NCBI GenBank assembly: GCA_030549205.1
Contig: JAUKTV010000005.1
Coordinates: 372,001-436,000 of the forward strand
DNA from: Apiosordaria backusii
Lineage: Eukaryota > Ascomycota > Sordariomycetes > Sordariales > Lasiosphaeriaceae
DNA: 64,000 nt
Direction of reading: 5' to 3'
This document shows positions 20,163 through 32,241 of the stretch, piece by piece. Positions within the stretch are counted from its first letter, which is position 1. Each line of letters opens with the position of its first letter. Position numbers and translations under genes: made by a program. The notes under the pieces were generated by a model, which searched no databases, had not been told where the DNA came from, and worked only from the letters and a program-made list of their open reading frames with translations.

Positions 20163-20966
20163 ATGGTTGCCGCCAAGAAGCACGTCCCGATCGTCAAGAA
20201 GCGTACGTACCACGAATCCCAAATCTCCCATCCAGACGACACTCCTCGCACAACTCGACCGCACCATGTTCCTCCCTCGCTCGAGCTGGGCGACGACATA
20301 CTGTTGATCCGCGATTCAACGACAAATTTTGAAGAGGAATAATTGTTGACGAGATGGTTCTGATTTACAGGCACGAAGCGCTTCACCCGCCACCAGAGTG
20401 ACCGGTTCATGCGGGTGGACTCGGCCTGGCGCAAGCCCAAGGGTATCGATAACAGAGTCCGCAGACGGTTCAAGAGCAACCTTGCTATGCCCTCGGTATG
20501 TGGCACCTTGTTTTTGATGGAGGGAGCCTCGAATTAGAAATGCAGAAATGCTGCTGTTTTTTCGAGGCGGGGCAGTCGAATAGACCTCGAGTCGCGGACG
20601 ACAAAGGATAGTCGCTAACCTGCGCGATTGCAATGCTTTCCAGATTGGCTATGGCTCCAACAAGAAGACCCGTCACATGATGCCCTCCGGCCACAAGGCC
20701 TTCCTCGTCAGCAACGTCCGTGACGTCGAGCTCCTCCTCATGCACAACAAGACCTTCGCTGCCGAGTAGGTTTTCCAAGACTCCGTTCCGTGTCCCGACA
20801 CTCTGGAACGCTACCCGAGTCATCAATGGACAACCATACTGACTGAAAACCTCACAGGATCGCCCACAACGTCTCCTCCAGAAAGCGCATCGACATCATC
20901 GCCAGAGCGAAGCAATTAGCCGTCAAGGTCACTAACGCCAAGGCCAAGGTCACCACCGAGGTCTAA
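20163..20966 (+). CDS. RPL32: 60S ribosomal protein L32 (eL32), 4 exons
   Basis: A structural protein of the large cytosolic ribosomal subunit. Exons are 20163-20202, 20371-20495, 20644-20765 and 20858-20966. They join in frame to 131 aa, the usual eL32 length. Family blocks are clear: TKRFTRHQSDRF, WRKPKGIDNRVRRRFK, GYGSNKKTRHMMPSGHKAFL, and NVSSRKRIDIIARAKQLAVK near the end. Three introns interrupt a short protein, typical of fungal ribosomal genes, and a fourth is predicted in the 5' UTR. Codon choice is strongly biased to C-ending codons, fitting high expression. Confidence 0.96.
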
Positions 20967-23367
20967 TGGATGGGCATTCTTTGCGGGGCAACATCTTTCT
21001 GTGTTTTGGAGCATCTCAGGAGGTCTTAGGGAAAGGTCTGCTTTTTTGTCTGTGGTTTAACTAGCGAACAAATTCAAAAGCTAGTGGAATACAACCCAGC
21101 GCTGCTCCGTCTCATGGGCAAGGCAAAAAAAGAACAAGACAGGGCAGCTTACAGTAAATAATGCGTGCTTTGTTGAAGGGGTTTTCTCAAAATGGGCGTT
21201 TATTTCTCACCGGGAGGTTTGATGACCTGGCTTTTAACGGAATCATCTAAGGGATTACTTCTGGGGCACGACAACAACCGAGGATACTCGACATGATTTG
21301 GGACAGGGCTAAAAAGCGGGCAATTGATCTTGACATACTCCTGAGGCGTTCTCTACTTTGATGTGATTGTGTCGGAAGTGTCAAGTTTTACGTTTGCAAT
21401 GGTCCTGTCGCTGTCCTGGGACGCTTTCGGTGGCTTTTCCATGCTCCAGAAGTGTCCAATGTTGGTATTCCCGAGTTAGTGAAGCCCATAAGATGATGCG
21501 CCGTTGCTCCAAAATTCCATATCCTATCCTAAGGATCGCAGGATGTAACCAGAAAGGGCCTCGGTGAATTCCCACATTTGCTCTCGTAGGACGTCTTAAC
21601 TCGGACAGCGTTTTTGAGAGACCGCCCATTATAAGGTACCTACCTGACTTAAAGAACATTTCCGTAGTCAAATAATCACATACGACCATACCCAGCTAAA
21701 AAAATACGGCATCCGCGTCCGCTCTGTTTGCCCGAGTCAAACAGCTGAGGGCCGAATTTTTTCCCCATACTCACTCAGGTGGGTGACCACTGGGGAATCC
21801 TCGGTGTTTGTATGTTTTTGTCCTTCGTTTTCTTTTTGGGCTCGTTTTTCTGTCTTTGCCTGCCTTGTAGTGTTCCCATCCTTGGCTCTATTGTGTTGAT
21901 ATGGCAGACGCGCGAGTGTGAACTCGGAGGGAGGGTTGTGAACGCAGTTTTGATTTGTTGATGGATGTTGTTATGAATAGAAAAGGGAAAGGGGGCTGTG
22001 TGTAAAGATGTGATCTTGGGGTTTGGGGGGGGGGGGGGGTTGGGAGACATAATTTCCTGAGCTGTGTTCAGAAAGGAGAGGAAACACGAAAAAATAATTC
22101 TAACAAGCCCAGCTCAGGTATATATACTTCAAGTCAAAGAATTTTTTTTTATTTTTTTTTTGGGGGGGGGGTTAAAGGTGGGGCAATTCCCTCTGTGTCC
22201 GCGTGAGGGATATGTAAAAGCAGGGTGTGTTTCATGTTTTGCTTATCGTGATGGTTGAGATGATATTTGAGCTCGCTTTATATAAAAGACACCGGTACAA
22301 GGTAGAATGTTCTGTTTTTGCAAGGGTTCTTCACTCCAGAATGAACGAGTCATTTCAGAGTGGAATAACGCCAAAAGACATAGCTTTTGAGTAATTTTGC
22401 TTCACGTTCTTCATTTTTTCGCTCTTTCTCTCTCTTATTTGAACGGCATGGAAGATCAATCATATTCAAGCAGCGTGTTTTATTTCATGAGGAGAGCGGC
22501 GGCCGTCTGACTGTATGAATTAAAGCAGTTCTCAAGTTTTGAACAGTTTGGAGGTGTTGTCAGTTAGATAGAGCATATCTGACAAGAGTGCGTGTACAAA
22601 AAGACACACTCCGTATGAGGAAGCAGTCTTGTCTTTTTTGTCTCGCTTACATGGCAGGAGAAGTATCTTCTGGGGGACGGGCAGGGTAAAACGGAAGAAA
22701 GAGGGAAGGTGTTCAGGGAAGGTGTTCGTAAGCTTTATCGTAGCGAGATATGTTTCTCGTAAGGTGAAGATAAAAAAGAGCACGTTTCGAGGTGGCATGA
22801 CGTGATGTTTACGATGTGTCTCATAACTAGTCGGCAACAAGAGAAGGGACAGAGGCAGAGTATTTGTCTTGAATAAATTTCAACATTACATCTTCTTCCA
22901 ACATAGTCTTGAACTGTTGATAAGTAAGTAGGTAGGTAGGTAGGTAGGTAGGTAAAGGTAGGTGTGAGCAAGAACAGATCAAGGTATGTACACGAAACTC
23001 CGCACTCAAAAAAGTATCTCATAAGTCCCTTCATAAAGTCTCTTTGCCCTCCCAGAAAAGAATCCCAAAACGCCGCGCAAAATTTCAAACCGTAATTGAT
23101 TCCCCCAAGCCAGTCGTTCTGCCCTTTATATCCATCCCAACCAGTTTTTATATTCCCATGTGAATGGAGAAATAGAAATTATGTAGAGTCATCCTGGTTG
23201 TCCGGGATGAATTGTAAATGGCGTATGGACCTGTGTATATGCGTTTGTGTTGTGTGTATGTTTAGGTCCAGGTAAGGTGTAATATGATGTAGAAAGTGAA
23301 AAAGGGGTATCGAACAAGAAGAAAGCGCCGCGTGTTCTTCAGAAAAACCGAATTTTCAAGTGGTTGC
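20967..23367. other. 2.4-kb convergent intergenic region
   Basis: This lies between RPL32 (plus) and a minus-strand gene, so it holds two 3' ends and probably spacer. Seen here: a G-run near 22025-22040, T and G runs at 22143-22172, and an AGGT tetranucleotide array near 22924-22957. Open frames do not exceed 117 codons and show nothing recognisable. Confidence 0.4.
22924..22957. repeat. AGGT/TAGG tetranucleotide microsatellite
   Basis: About seven copies of AGGT (TAAGTAGGTAGGTAGGTAGG and onward) lie between the RPL32 and next-gene 3' ends. An interrupted copy follows (AAAGGTAGG). Confidence 0.85.
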
Positions 23368-24519
23368 TCATACCAACCACACAAACATCCCCATCATCAA
23401 CCCCATCACCATCCCCTCCATCACGTTATAATTCCTCAATCCCCAACTCCTCACCGCCTCCGGCGCCAACGTCTCCTGCACAAACCCCGGCCCACAGACC
23501 AGATTGATCTGCTTCGCCGCCCCCTCATACGTCAAGCTGATCTGCTGCCTCCGATCCGCCGTCGACGCCTGGTAGATGTTCATCGTCTGCCTCGTGCACT
23601 CGTCGCACGTCGGCACGCTGCTCCCTGGCAATGACTTATTAAACGGGAGCAACGTATAAAGATAGGTGTTCCCCCTGCTTGTCGTGTTCCCCACTGCATT
23701 GGCGAAGCAATAAGCAGAAGTCTTTTCGTCACGCAAGCAGCCGACGCTGTAGATGGGGGCGTAGGCAACCATGGCTTTATACGTGTTGACCATGGCCGGG
23801 GTTCCGGCGGCGTAATCGGCACCGCAGTGGTCCATGGAGGTGAAGTTTTGGGCTAGTTGGGCGAAATACTGAGAGCAGCGGGTGGCGTTGGCTGCGCAGG
23901 TTTTGTCGAGGGTGCGGGTGATGGCGACGGGGGACTTTTGGGCTTCGAAGAAGGATTTGGAGTGCTGGAGGAGGTTAGCTTGGATAAGGATAGAGGGGGG
24001 AGGAGGGGGGCGTACATCAAGGAGCATGGAGAGGGGGTAGCACTCCTTGAACTCGGGGGTGTTGAGGAACCAGTTGACGAATTTGGGGCAGGCAGAGGGA
24101 TCCCCATTGGAGCCGGGCTCAAAGTCGGAGGCTAAGCTGTCGAGGTGAGTTGGAAGGGCGCTGGGGGCAACGTCGGATGATGTCGTGCTGCTTTGAGTAG
24201 GCTTTCCGGCCACAATGGCGAACGTTGTTGTTACTGATGGCTTGGCCGATGAACTGCTCTTTTCATCTTCATCGTTGTTTTGACGCTTCTTCCATTGCTT
24301 CCACTCCTCAGCATCTCTTGGTGATAGCATCACCCACCCATTGTCTGTTCGGTATGGGCTTCTGGTGTCGATTATCAAAGTCTCGGCAGGCTCAGGGGCA
24401 TATGGGGTGGAGGCCAAGGCGTGGCAGGCCAAACAAGCGAGGAGGGTCAGGACGCTGGTCCATGATGGTTGTGATCGGCGGGCCCAACCCGAGGATCTGG
24501 ATACTGCGTATTCGGCCAT
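23368..24519 (-). CDS. Secreted or surface-anchored fungal protein of unknown function (possibly DUF7729-type)
   Basis: The frame is 383 codons from an ATG at 24519. A hydrophobic N-terminal segment (SVLTLLACLACHALAS) suggests a signal peptide. A Ser/Thr-rich spacer follows, then a Cys-containing domain with CPKFVNWFLNTPEFKECYPL, a TLDKTC block, CSQYFAQL, GCLRDEKTSAYC and CDECTRQTMN. The pattern recalls fungal proteins labelled DUF7729, from memory only. The C-terminus is hydrophobic (GMVMGLMMGMFVWLV) and fits a GPI or membrane anchor. Bases 24015-23965 are a probable 51-nt intron (GTACGC donor, GCTAAC branch, CCAG acceptor) that keeps the frame open. Splicing yields 366 aa and joins LLD to HSKSFFEAQKS, which reads better than the Pro-rich insert. 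No enzymatic motif is visible. Confidence 0.8.
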   Translation of the reverse strand: MAEYAVSRSSGWARRSQPSWTSVLTLLACLACHALASTPYAPEPAETLIIDTRSPYRTDNGWVMLSPRDAEEWKQWKKRQNNDEDEKSSSSAKPSVTTTFAIVAGKPTQSSTTSSDVAPSALPTHLDSLASDFEPGSNGDPSACPKFVNWFLNTPEFKECYPLSMLLDVRPPPPPSILIQANLLQHSKSFFEAQKSPVAITRTLDKTCAANATRCSQYFAQLAQNFTSMDHCGADYAAGTPAMVNTYKAMVAYAPIYSVGCLRDEKTSAYCFANAVGNTTSRGNTYLYTLLPFNKSLPGSSVPTCDECTRQTMNIYQASTADRRQQISLTYEGAAKQINLVCGPGFVQETLAPEAVRSWGLRNYNVMEGMVMGLMMGMFVWLV

Positions 24520-27500
24520 TTTTATGTCTGTTTTGTCGCGGCTGCAGGGAAAGGCTCCGATTTCACCTGTGCGACATCACCTTGTACTACGACCCCAGGA
24601 TTTTGAAGTTTTCCGAACGAGTGACTGAGTGGACGATCGGCTGGGTCAGACAAACAGATCGACGTTGGCGTGAGAGTAGTTGAGCTAAGACCTGTCCTGG
24701 GCGAGATGTCGTGTTGTATTTTATCGACCTGTTCTCTTTCCCCAGTCTACCTTGCAGGACTTGGCCTTGGTCGAGGACCTGGACCAGCTGGATTCGCTGG
24801 TTGGTCAATATGGGGAGGCCGGGTAAATATACGACTGCCGTGTGGGACGAGCTGGACACCAATGAGACGGCGGGCGAGAGCGGTATAATTTGAGCGATAA
24901 TGCCGTCGCCGAGTTTGGAAGGAGGAGGCCAGCTGACTGACTCTTCTGAAGATAAGTGAATATCTCCTACACCTATTGTGTGTATGCTTGTCCGTGAGGG
25001 TGAACGAGTGACGACGGAGAGGTGTTGGAACAAGCACCACCCAAGCAAAGCACAAGCAGCAGAGCCAAAGAGTAAAATAGAAACAAGCAGCGGCACAGCG
25101 GGCGAGACCAGGCCATCAGTCTTGGACAGTCCAGGGGACCCCGGGTGCCTTCTCCCAGATCTGGTTGTGGACGCAGGCAAGGGTTCCTCCAGGAAGGGCA
25201 TCGCGCATCGCGCATCGCGCAAGATGGGTCAAGATGCACCGTTGGGCGCCAGCGTGCATGGGGCTGAGCCCGGTCCAGGTGGTGTTTATTGAGCAGCCTT
25301 TTCCTCTTTCAATGGGTTGCTCACGCCCCCAACACTTGGCGGAGCGTTGCAGAGAATATTGATTCTCTGCATCTTCCTGATCTCTCACGATAGGGACCTT
25401 CTTCTTGGTGATTCGAGTTCAGGTCTAGGTCGTCGTCTCACGACATTGGTGGAGAAGCTACCCAACACACGGACGCCTGCACTTGACCTGCTAAACCTTT
25501 CTTGCGTTCGCCGCGTCGTCCGTGCCTTTGGAGGGAATCCAAACAAGAATCAAGAGATGAATATTGATGACGGGTGAGCGGTCCCGGACACGGTAACCTG
25601 GCTCCGACCGAATGGGCAACGCAGGTACAGATTGGATCAAGAGCGGCTGGATATGAATCTTCAATGGCTTGCCTTCTATCGAAAATCTAGATGATTTACC
25701 AAAGACACAGACTGGACAGGGGCAGGTGCTTCTTGGGAGCAGATAAAATCTCCGCATAAGCGAAATTTAAAAATGGTACTTGGCCATTGGCGTGGTACGG
25801 TACCTGTCTCGATGTGGAATGGCTTCTTCCCTTTCCCACCAGGACAGCGAAGCACACGATGCCAGGCCGTTGGGTCTCTGAACGGTGTTTTGGCCAGGAA
25901 CGGCGAAATGCGTGACGGCGGCGTTACTGATCCTTCTAACAGCGGGAGAATGAATGAGAATCGGTGGTTTTCAAGGTCGTCATGTTGAGGTCTTGTGCGT
26001 AAGGCGCATCAATCCTTCCAGGGGTCGGGTCCTTCTTCAGCAACCTCTCCACGTGTGGCTGGCCAAGGAAGCAGCCGGATCGGCAGCGGCGGGTGCTGTG
26101 GACTCGCAGAGCTTGGGTTTGCGTTATTGGTCCCGCCCCGCCGTACCATTGGCGGGGGGTAAATGAGGTCCACTTGGACCTTGGTCGAGACCATCTGCGT
26201 TCAGGAACCTCTGACTGTACACTTGTCATCACGACATGAAAAGAAAAATTCTCACCGAGTAAAAGAAACGATGCGCCTGTCGTATGTTGCCCTCGTGGCA
26301 CTGCATTCCCCCGCGCGGTTTGAAATGTCTCTGTGGCACTTGGAGTGCAGGAACGCCGGTCCAAGATGCAAGCCACTGGGATGACAGCATGAGGGGGGCC
26401 ACCATCACGAACCACAGCCTCTCAGCCCGTCATCTCAACCGGCCGAACGCTCTGAAGGGTCCTGTGAGCTGTCATCTTTTCTCTGTCAACAATGCCCTCC
26501 ATGGACCATTCTCCCCGATTGGGCCGGCACCAAAACCTCATCTCCACACAATAGGCAGAGAGGCTTAACCGCTGAATTAAACGATCAAGTAAGACCACCA
26601 ACAAGCATTCTCGGTTGAAGCCAGCTTGACAGTTCCTTCAATGGGCAATTTCTGGTAAATATTACGCTTTCAACCACTGACCCATCTTCGAACTTGAAGG
26701 ACAGTATCAGCAGCAATCATGAATTACGGCCACAATCATGAAATTTCAACTCATTAAGTTCGGGACCTATAACCCCTTAGCTGATCATGTTATTCCCTAC
26801 CTTACTTGAACCTGCTGCGCACACAGTCATCAACCAACACGATCTGCGTCAGGTCTCCGTTCTACGCCGTACAACAACACCACACCCACCACCATCAGAA
26901 CTATGGAGTAAGTAGGTCCGGCGTACACCGATTCACAACGGTAGGTCTTTTCACGCCACAGCCCAACATTAACCTCGCTTTCTCAAAAACAAACCATTTA
27001 TGAGAATTATCAGCTTCATTATTCTAACTTCGAGGCTCAGCAGTGAAGACAATCACGTCGTCTAGAGTTAGTCTTCTGCTGCACTCTCAATATCATTGTG
27101 TAAAATGTATTTGGCAATCATTCGTCACCTTCCCATTGGGACTACAAGCTTCGTAAGTATACATACACACCACCGTCCCCAACAGCAATATTGTACGTGC
27201 CACAGTTCTGCACCGGGCACACCAACGTCACCGAACCTCCACACCATCTCACCTACCCACCCACCCGTCCGACCCTCCGTCTGGTGTTCTTCCATTCCTT
27301 CCGAAATACCAGGCGGGGGTATCACATAGATCGGGCCCTCAATTAGCCCCGCTACAGGGCTGTGATTTCTACGGATTCTTTCGTGCCATATCTCATATGG
27401 GTGAGGCAGGAAACGGAACATTTGGATAGTGACACCAGGCGCCTTCTTTTCGTGCGTTGTACACACTTCTTTATGTAATGTTGAACAGATACCCAGCCAA

Positions 27501-27879
27501 GTATCTCAAACTTGCCACTGTCTCTTATCTTGCCCCTTTCAAACCAGGCACGCTGTGGACAAAAACTCCTCAACACCTACAACGGATATGTCACATCGTG
27601 CACACACACAACATTCAAGTTTATTTTCCTGTCTTGGCTTGATATGTACCTAACATCAATCAACGGGGTATTTCATTCCATCATAATGTCCCCCCTTTCA
27701 AGAACTCCAACCCATTACAAATCTTTTTTTGCGCTTCTTGAACCCCCAGTTTCCCCAATTTCCTCTTCGCTGTGCTCCCATGCTTGAATAACGCAAACTG
27801 AAGGCTTACCTTCAACTTCTCTTCTCTTTCTTCATCTCAATATCCTACCTCTTTTTCATAACCATCGCCTGTGGTGGAA
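24520..27879. other. 3.4-kb region without a supported gene
   Basis: The minus-strand gene starting at 24519 has its promoter here, and CUL4 ends at 27880. Open frames (for example 25222-24587 minus and 26415-25936 minus) are not accompanied by motifs or good intron structure. A small direct repeat of GCATCGC occurs at about 25199-25220. ATG followed closely by a GTAAGT donor occurs near 26902 and 27104, but I could not build a credible protein from either. Confidence 0.35.
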
Positions 27880-30720
27880 CTAGGCCAGATACACATAATT
27901 ACCCTCCTCCCTCTCAATATAATCCTTCTCAATCAACCTATTCCCACACACGTCAGTAACTACACTTCAACCCATCATCAAAAGGACAAAAACTTACTTC
28001 TCAATATTCGCCTTAATCTCCCCCGGATCCACACTCCCCCTCTTCTTGGTCTGATTAATCACCTCAGCCACCAGCTGCGCGTGCCCCATCGTCTTCCTGC
28101 TCTTCATAATCCTCACAATCGCCGCCTGCGTCTCAAACTGCCTGTCCCTCGCCACCCTCTCGTGCGTCTCCTTGTTCTCCTCTTTAGTCTCCTTCAGCTG
28201 GATCTGATTAATCTTGACCCTAAACTTCGGGTCCGTAAATGCCCTATTCACCGTAAACGTGTCCGTCGGGTTTACATCCCTCCCTTTGGGAGCTTTGGTC
28301 AGCACCCTCGATTTACCACAGGCAAGAGATTGAAGGGTGCGGTCGAGCTCATTCCCGGTTAACGACGTAGCCTGGGAAATTTGACTGTAGGATAAGGGTG
28401 TGTCATCCGCGACGTCGTTGAAGAGCATCAAAACCGAACCTTGCTGGGCCGAGAGAAGGAGCTCTTTCGGGCCGCGGTCGAAGCGGGCTCTGATGACGCA
28501 ATGGGCGAGGTTGTGCTTCCACGTTAGTCTGCGGCCGGTGTGTTTGGCCTGGTAGTACGCGTCGAAGCTAGTGGTTTGCTCGAGGACTTCTTTCGGGAGC
28601 GTGATTTTCACGTCGTTATAGGTTGGCCAAGCGGCGGCTGCCAAGATATTGACTGTGAGGTCAACGCCTCCCGTGATAACTTTGCCAGTGCCGGCCAACC
28701 AAGCCTTGTAATTCGCCATCTCGTCCTTGGAAAGTTCCTGGTCTTTGAACATCTGCTCGAGGTTGTGGGTAAAGTTGGCACCGCACTCGCCCTTGAGCTT
28801 GGAGATCATACTCCGTTCGGCGTCTTGACTGGCGCTGCGGCCCATGAGCAACCGGCGGCCCAGGTCTTTCTTGTAAAAGGCCTCGAAGACGTCTTTGCCT
28901 TCGATAAACTTGAACAGTTCGAGGGCATGCCCTAGCTGTGTGTCGAGTTCAGAGTCTTCATCACCCGTAGACGCCAAGCCAGTCCTCTCAGCATTGGCCT
29001 TATCCTTGTTGTCCGAGAGCAGGGACTTTGGCAGCGTCTTGAGACCTCCACGAAGCAGCATGTCGATGTATTTAGCAATCATCTCGCCAACCTTGGACGT
29101 GCCCGTATCCCATGCCGAAGTGTTCTTTTTGCTATTCATGAAGAAGCTGAAGGATTCCCTCAGTCCATAGCCGTAGACTTCGTCTTGGTCAAACGCATCT
29201 CGAATCATAATGGATAGCGACCGTCGCAATTCCAGCAGGCGGATGACCATTTCGTCGCCCCTTGTTGTATCGCTGACAATAGCTGATCCCGTCGTCTTGA
29301 TGTAGCTATCCCATGGCTGCTTCAGTTTCTTTTGCAGCCCAGACAGCCTGAGCAGCTGATAAAGCGCCTTCATAGACGGAACATCGTTCGCCTCCAGCAA
29401 TTTGGCCACACTGCCGCTATCAAGCAGCTTCTCCGAATACCTCTCAATAAGCACCCGGTGCGCATCCTGCAGCAACTGTCGTTTCGTCGTGCTGTCAAAC
29501 CCATACAAGTCGCACCTATGCTCCTCGCTCTTAAGCAGCCCATCAATCCGCTTGATGTAATCCCTCAACCCACAGCTCTCACTCTGCTGCTCCGCAAACT
29601 CCTCAAAATACCCATGCGACGTCTCCAAAAACCACGGCTCAAACAACTTCCCATACACCCCAAACACCTTGAGCATCGTAACCGACTCCTTCAGCAGCTG
29701 CCCCTTATCCATCCCGCCCACCATCTGGTCCTGCTCCTGGTCCCTATCCTGCATCACCAGCGCGATCATCCCTCTAAGAACCACCTCCCCAAGCGGAAGC
29801 GCCACCGTCGCGTTCCTCGCCCCAAACACCGCCTTCCTGAACAAAGTAATCCCCATATCATTCACCCCCTGCCTCGCCTTCTCCCTATCCTCCTTCCCAA
29901 CCATCGTCGACTGCAAAAGCAAATAACTCCTATCCAAATACGAGTACACCTTCCTCACAGTCAGCATCCTCGCGTTCCACCTCTGATAAACCTGCATCAC
30001 CGCCGCCGTAACCTCCATCTCGTTCGAGTAGTGCGTGCTGCTGCTCTTGGCCGTGACTTCCCTCCTCAACTGCCCGATACCGTCGTCCGAGTTCAGCCAC
30101 TGATCACATCTCGCCCTGAGTCGATTGTAGAGATCTTCCGCCTCTCCGTTCCGGCACAGATCCTCCACCCCTCTGTACAACCGCTCCATAGGCTGGCCGG
30201 TGGGACGGCCGGCGAAAATAGCGGCGAGGGCATTGTCGAGGTCGGCTCGGGTGCGCGAGTAGTATTCATCCGCGCCGGCTTTTTGCGTTGATGTGGTAGG
30301 GCGGAGGTTCTTGATTACTAATTTTCGAGGGCGGAGGTGGGGTTGGAGGCCGGAGATGCCGCCTCCTGGTCGAGGGCCGCCGAAGCTGGTGTTGATGGGC
30401 CGGCCGGGGCTGGAGGATCGGGTGAGGTCTATGACTTCGGCGGGGCGTTTGCCTTGGACTTTGGCGGACATGGTGGTTTGGAAGGGTAGTTGTTGCTGTA
30501 GATGAGGGGTGGGCAGTTGGGCGGGGGGGGAGAAGGTGTATTCGCCTCGGGGGCGTTTGCCTAGGTTGGTAGTGACGGCGGTGCGGATAGTGTTGTCGCT
30601 GGTGTCGGGATCAGAATGAGAGTTAACACGGGGACGCCGGCGGGAGGAGGACAGTTGCGGAAGTTGTTGTTGGTGCGCCGCGGAGGTCGCTGGGAAGGTA
30701 GGAGGATGAGGAGGAGGCAT
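27880..30720 (-). CDS. CUL4: Cullin-4 (CRL4 ubiquitin ligase scaffold), 2 exons
   Basis: A scaffold that binds the RING protein Rbx1 at its C-terminus and DDB1-type adaptors at its N-terminus. Exon 1 is 30720-27998 and exon 2 is 27937-27880 (926 aa). The 60-nt intron begins GTAAGT. Exon 2 restores the conserved cullin end, LIEKDYIEREGNYVYLA. The cullin domain is evident (DVFEAFYKKDLGRRLLMGRS, MISKLKGECG, LNWKH-like LTWKHNLAHC). The winged-helix neddylation site is IVRIMKSRK with Lys at about residue 873. The first about 150 residues are low complexity. The frame is open upstream to 30816 but without an ATG, so the first ATG at 30720 was taken. The repeat pattern at the N-terminus (EYYSRTRADLDNALAAIFAG) resembles Cul4 more than Cul1 or Cul3. 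Confidence 0.92.
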
Positions 30721-31109
30721 GGACCGGTCGTCGGGTCCGCCGGCGAGAGAGAGAAGGGTGGTTTTGGCAGATTCAAGGGGGTGGTTGCATAAAGGCGCCA
30801 ACAATTGAGGCGTCAATAGGTCATTAGTAGGTAATTCTGCGCGGGTTCGATATTAGAGGACTCGCTGCAGTTGCTAGTTGCAGTTTGATGGAGAAGATGA
30901 CGGAGTTAAGGGAACTGTCGAGGTTCTGTGTGCACAGTGTTTGATTTTGGGCTAACAGGGTTGGTTTGCGGCAATGATAACTGTGTAGTGCACTGTCTGG
31001 ATAAGCGAACGCGGGGAAAGTGGGGCATTCATTATTCCCCATCAATTACTACCAGCTCATGCAGGTTATGTACCGTCTATAGACGGGACCCCTCAAGTTT
31101 GACATGGCT
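30721..31109. other. CUL4 promoter and upstream gene's 3' end
   Basis: A short gap between two minus-strand genes. It should carry the CUL4 promoter and leader. No other feature is seen. Confidence 0.4.
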
Positions 31110-32045
31110 TCAAGGCAACGACTTTCCAACAGCATAAACGGTGGCACACGCGAGAACGGTGCGCCAGTTGAGCCATGACGACTTCGCCTCCGTTGATTGG
31201 GCCTTGCTCAACTGATCTCTCATATCCTCGAGGAGAGGAACTAGCTCAGCCATGCCGTTCTTCACCGCGCCCGGGTTCTTGCTCAGTTGAGCTTGCAACT
31301 CTTGGATCTTGTATTCCAACTCAGTCATCTTCTCGTCCGTCACAGTTTGGGTTCCCAGTTCTGTGACTCTGGACTCCAAGCCGGCTACCCGCTTTTCCAT
31401 TGCAGTTTCCGCGTGTCTGCTCTTTCCTTCCTGCTGGAGAACCGACTCAACCCAAGCCAGCACCCTGGCCTCTTTCTGTTTGGCACTCTCCTGTTTGCCC
31501 AACTCAGTCTCCATGACTTTCACTTTTTCTTGGGCATCCTTCAGCGTGGTCTTGGTGGTGTCGAGCTCGGCCTTTAGCTTGTCGAACTTGTCTCGCAGAG
31601 ACTCGATGGTGTCCTGTTTGAAAACCTGTCCTAGGACATTATCCTTCAATGCCTTGAGCTTTTCAAAATCATCCTCGCCCAGTTGACGTCGAAGGTCGAG
31701 GGGATCGCAGATGATATCGTACGCAAGAAACCCTGTGACACCCGTGCAAGCAATCCCCATTAAACCTATTGTCACTTGCATCATCTTATCGGCCGAAGGG
31801 ACTTGGTCCTTTTTTGAGCAAGGCTTAAACCAAGATCCAGACGACCCGAACGATCCGAACACTCTTCTATGTATAAAGTTTGGGGATGCCGTGGTGCGGA
31901 AGGAAGCTGGAATGGTTTGAAGTCAGCGAGATTTAGCAGCAGGGCAACAGGTTCACATACTCGGACGGAATCTGGCTGGCGCACGCAAGCCCGCGCCGGC
32001 CGCTCTCGCAAATGGGAGTGCACTCCGACTCACTATGTTGTTCAT
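31110..32045 (-). CDS. Predicted mitochondrial coiled-coil membrane protein, 2 exons
   Basis: Exon 1 is 32045-31961 and exon 2 is 31906-31110, separated by a 54-nt intron (GTATGT donor, CCAG acceptor); 293 aa. The unspliced frame lacks an ATG start. Exon 1 supplies a textbook mitochondrial presequence (MNNIVSRSALPFARAAGAGL, then RAPARFRP): Arg- and Ala-rich, no acidic residue. A hydrophobic segment (VTIGLMGIACTGVTGFLAYD) follows at about residues 70-90. A long heptad-like coiled coil rich in Lys, Glu and Leu then runs for about 150 residues. A weak C-terminal hydrophobic patch is VLACATVYAVG. Topology suggests an inner-membrane protein with a soluble rod. I do not recognise the family. Confidence 0.75.
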
Positions 32046-32241
32046 CTTGCATATCCTCAGGTGTTATGCGTTACCAGGTACAGACAGGAAGGTGGTGGAA
32101 CGGTAGAACAAGGTCAAGAACCCGCTTTCTTTCCTTTTGAATATTTTCTGATTTCTGTGAATAGTCTATATTCCCGTCCGTATTCCCCCAAAACTCTGAC
32201 AGCCACCACCTAGCCCTGATTGTGACACCCCTTTAAAAAGC

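Noticed and set aside
26902..27152. ATG codons followed by GTAAGT donors
   Set aside because: The candidate downstream acceptor I tried gave an immediate stop, and no recognisable product emerged.
27551..27566. TGTGGACAAAAACTCC similar to the MITE-like end
   Set aside because: No inverted partner at about 200 bp and no internal repeats.
29332..30291. A 319-codon plus-strand frame opposite CUL4
   Set aside because: Low-complexity shadow with His, Pro and Arg bias.
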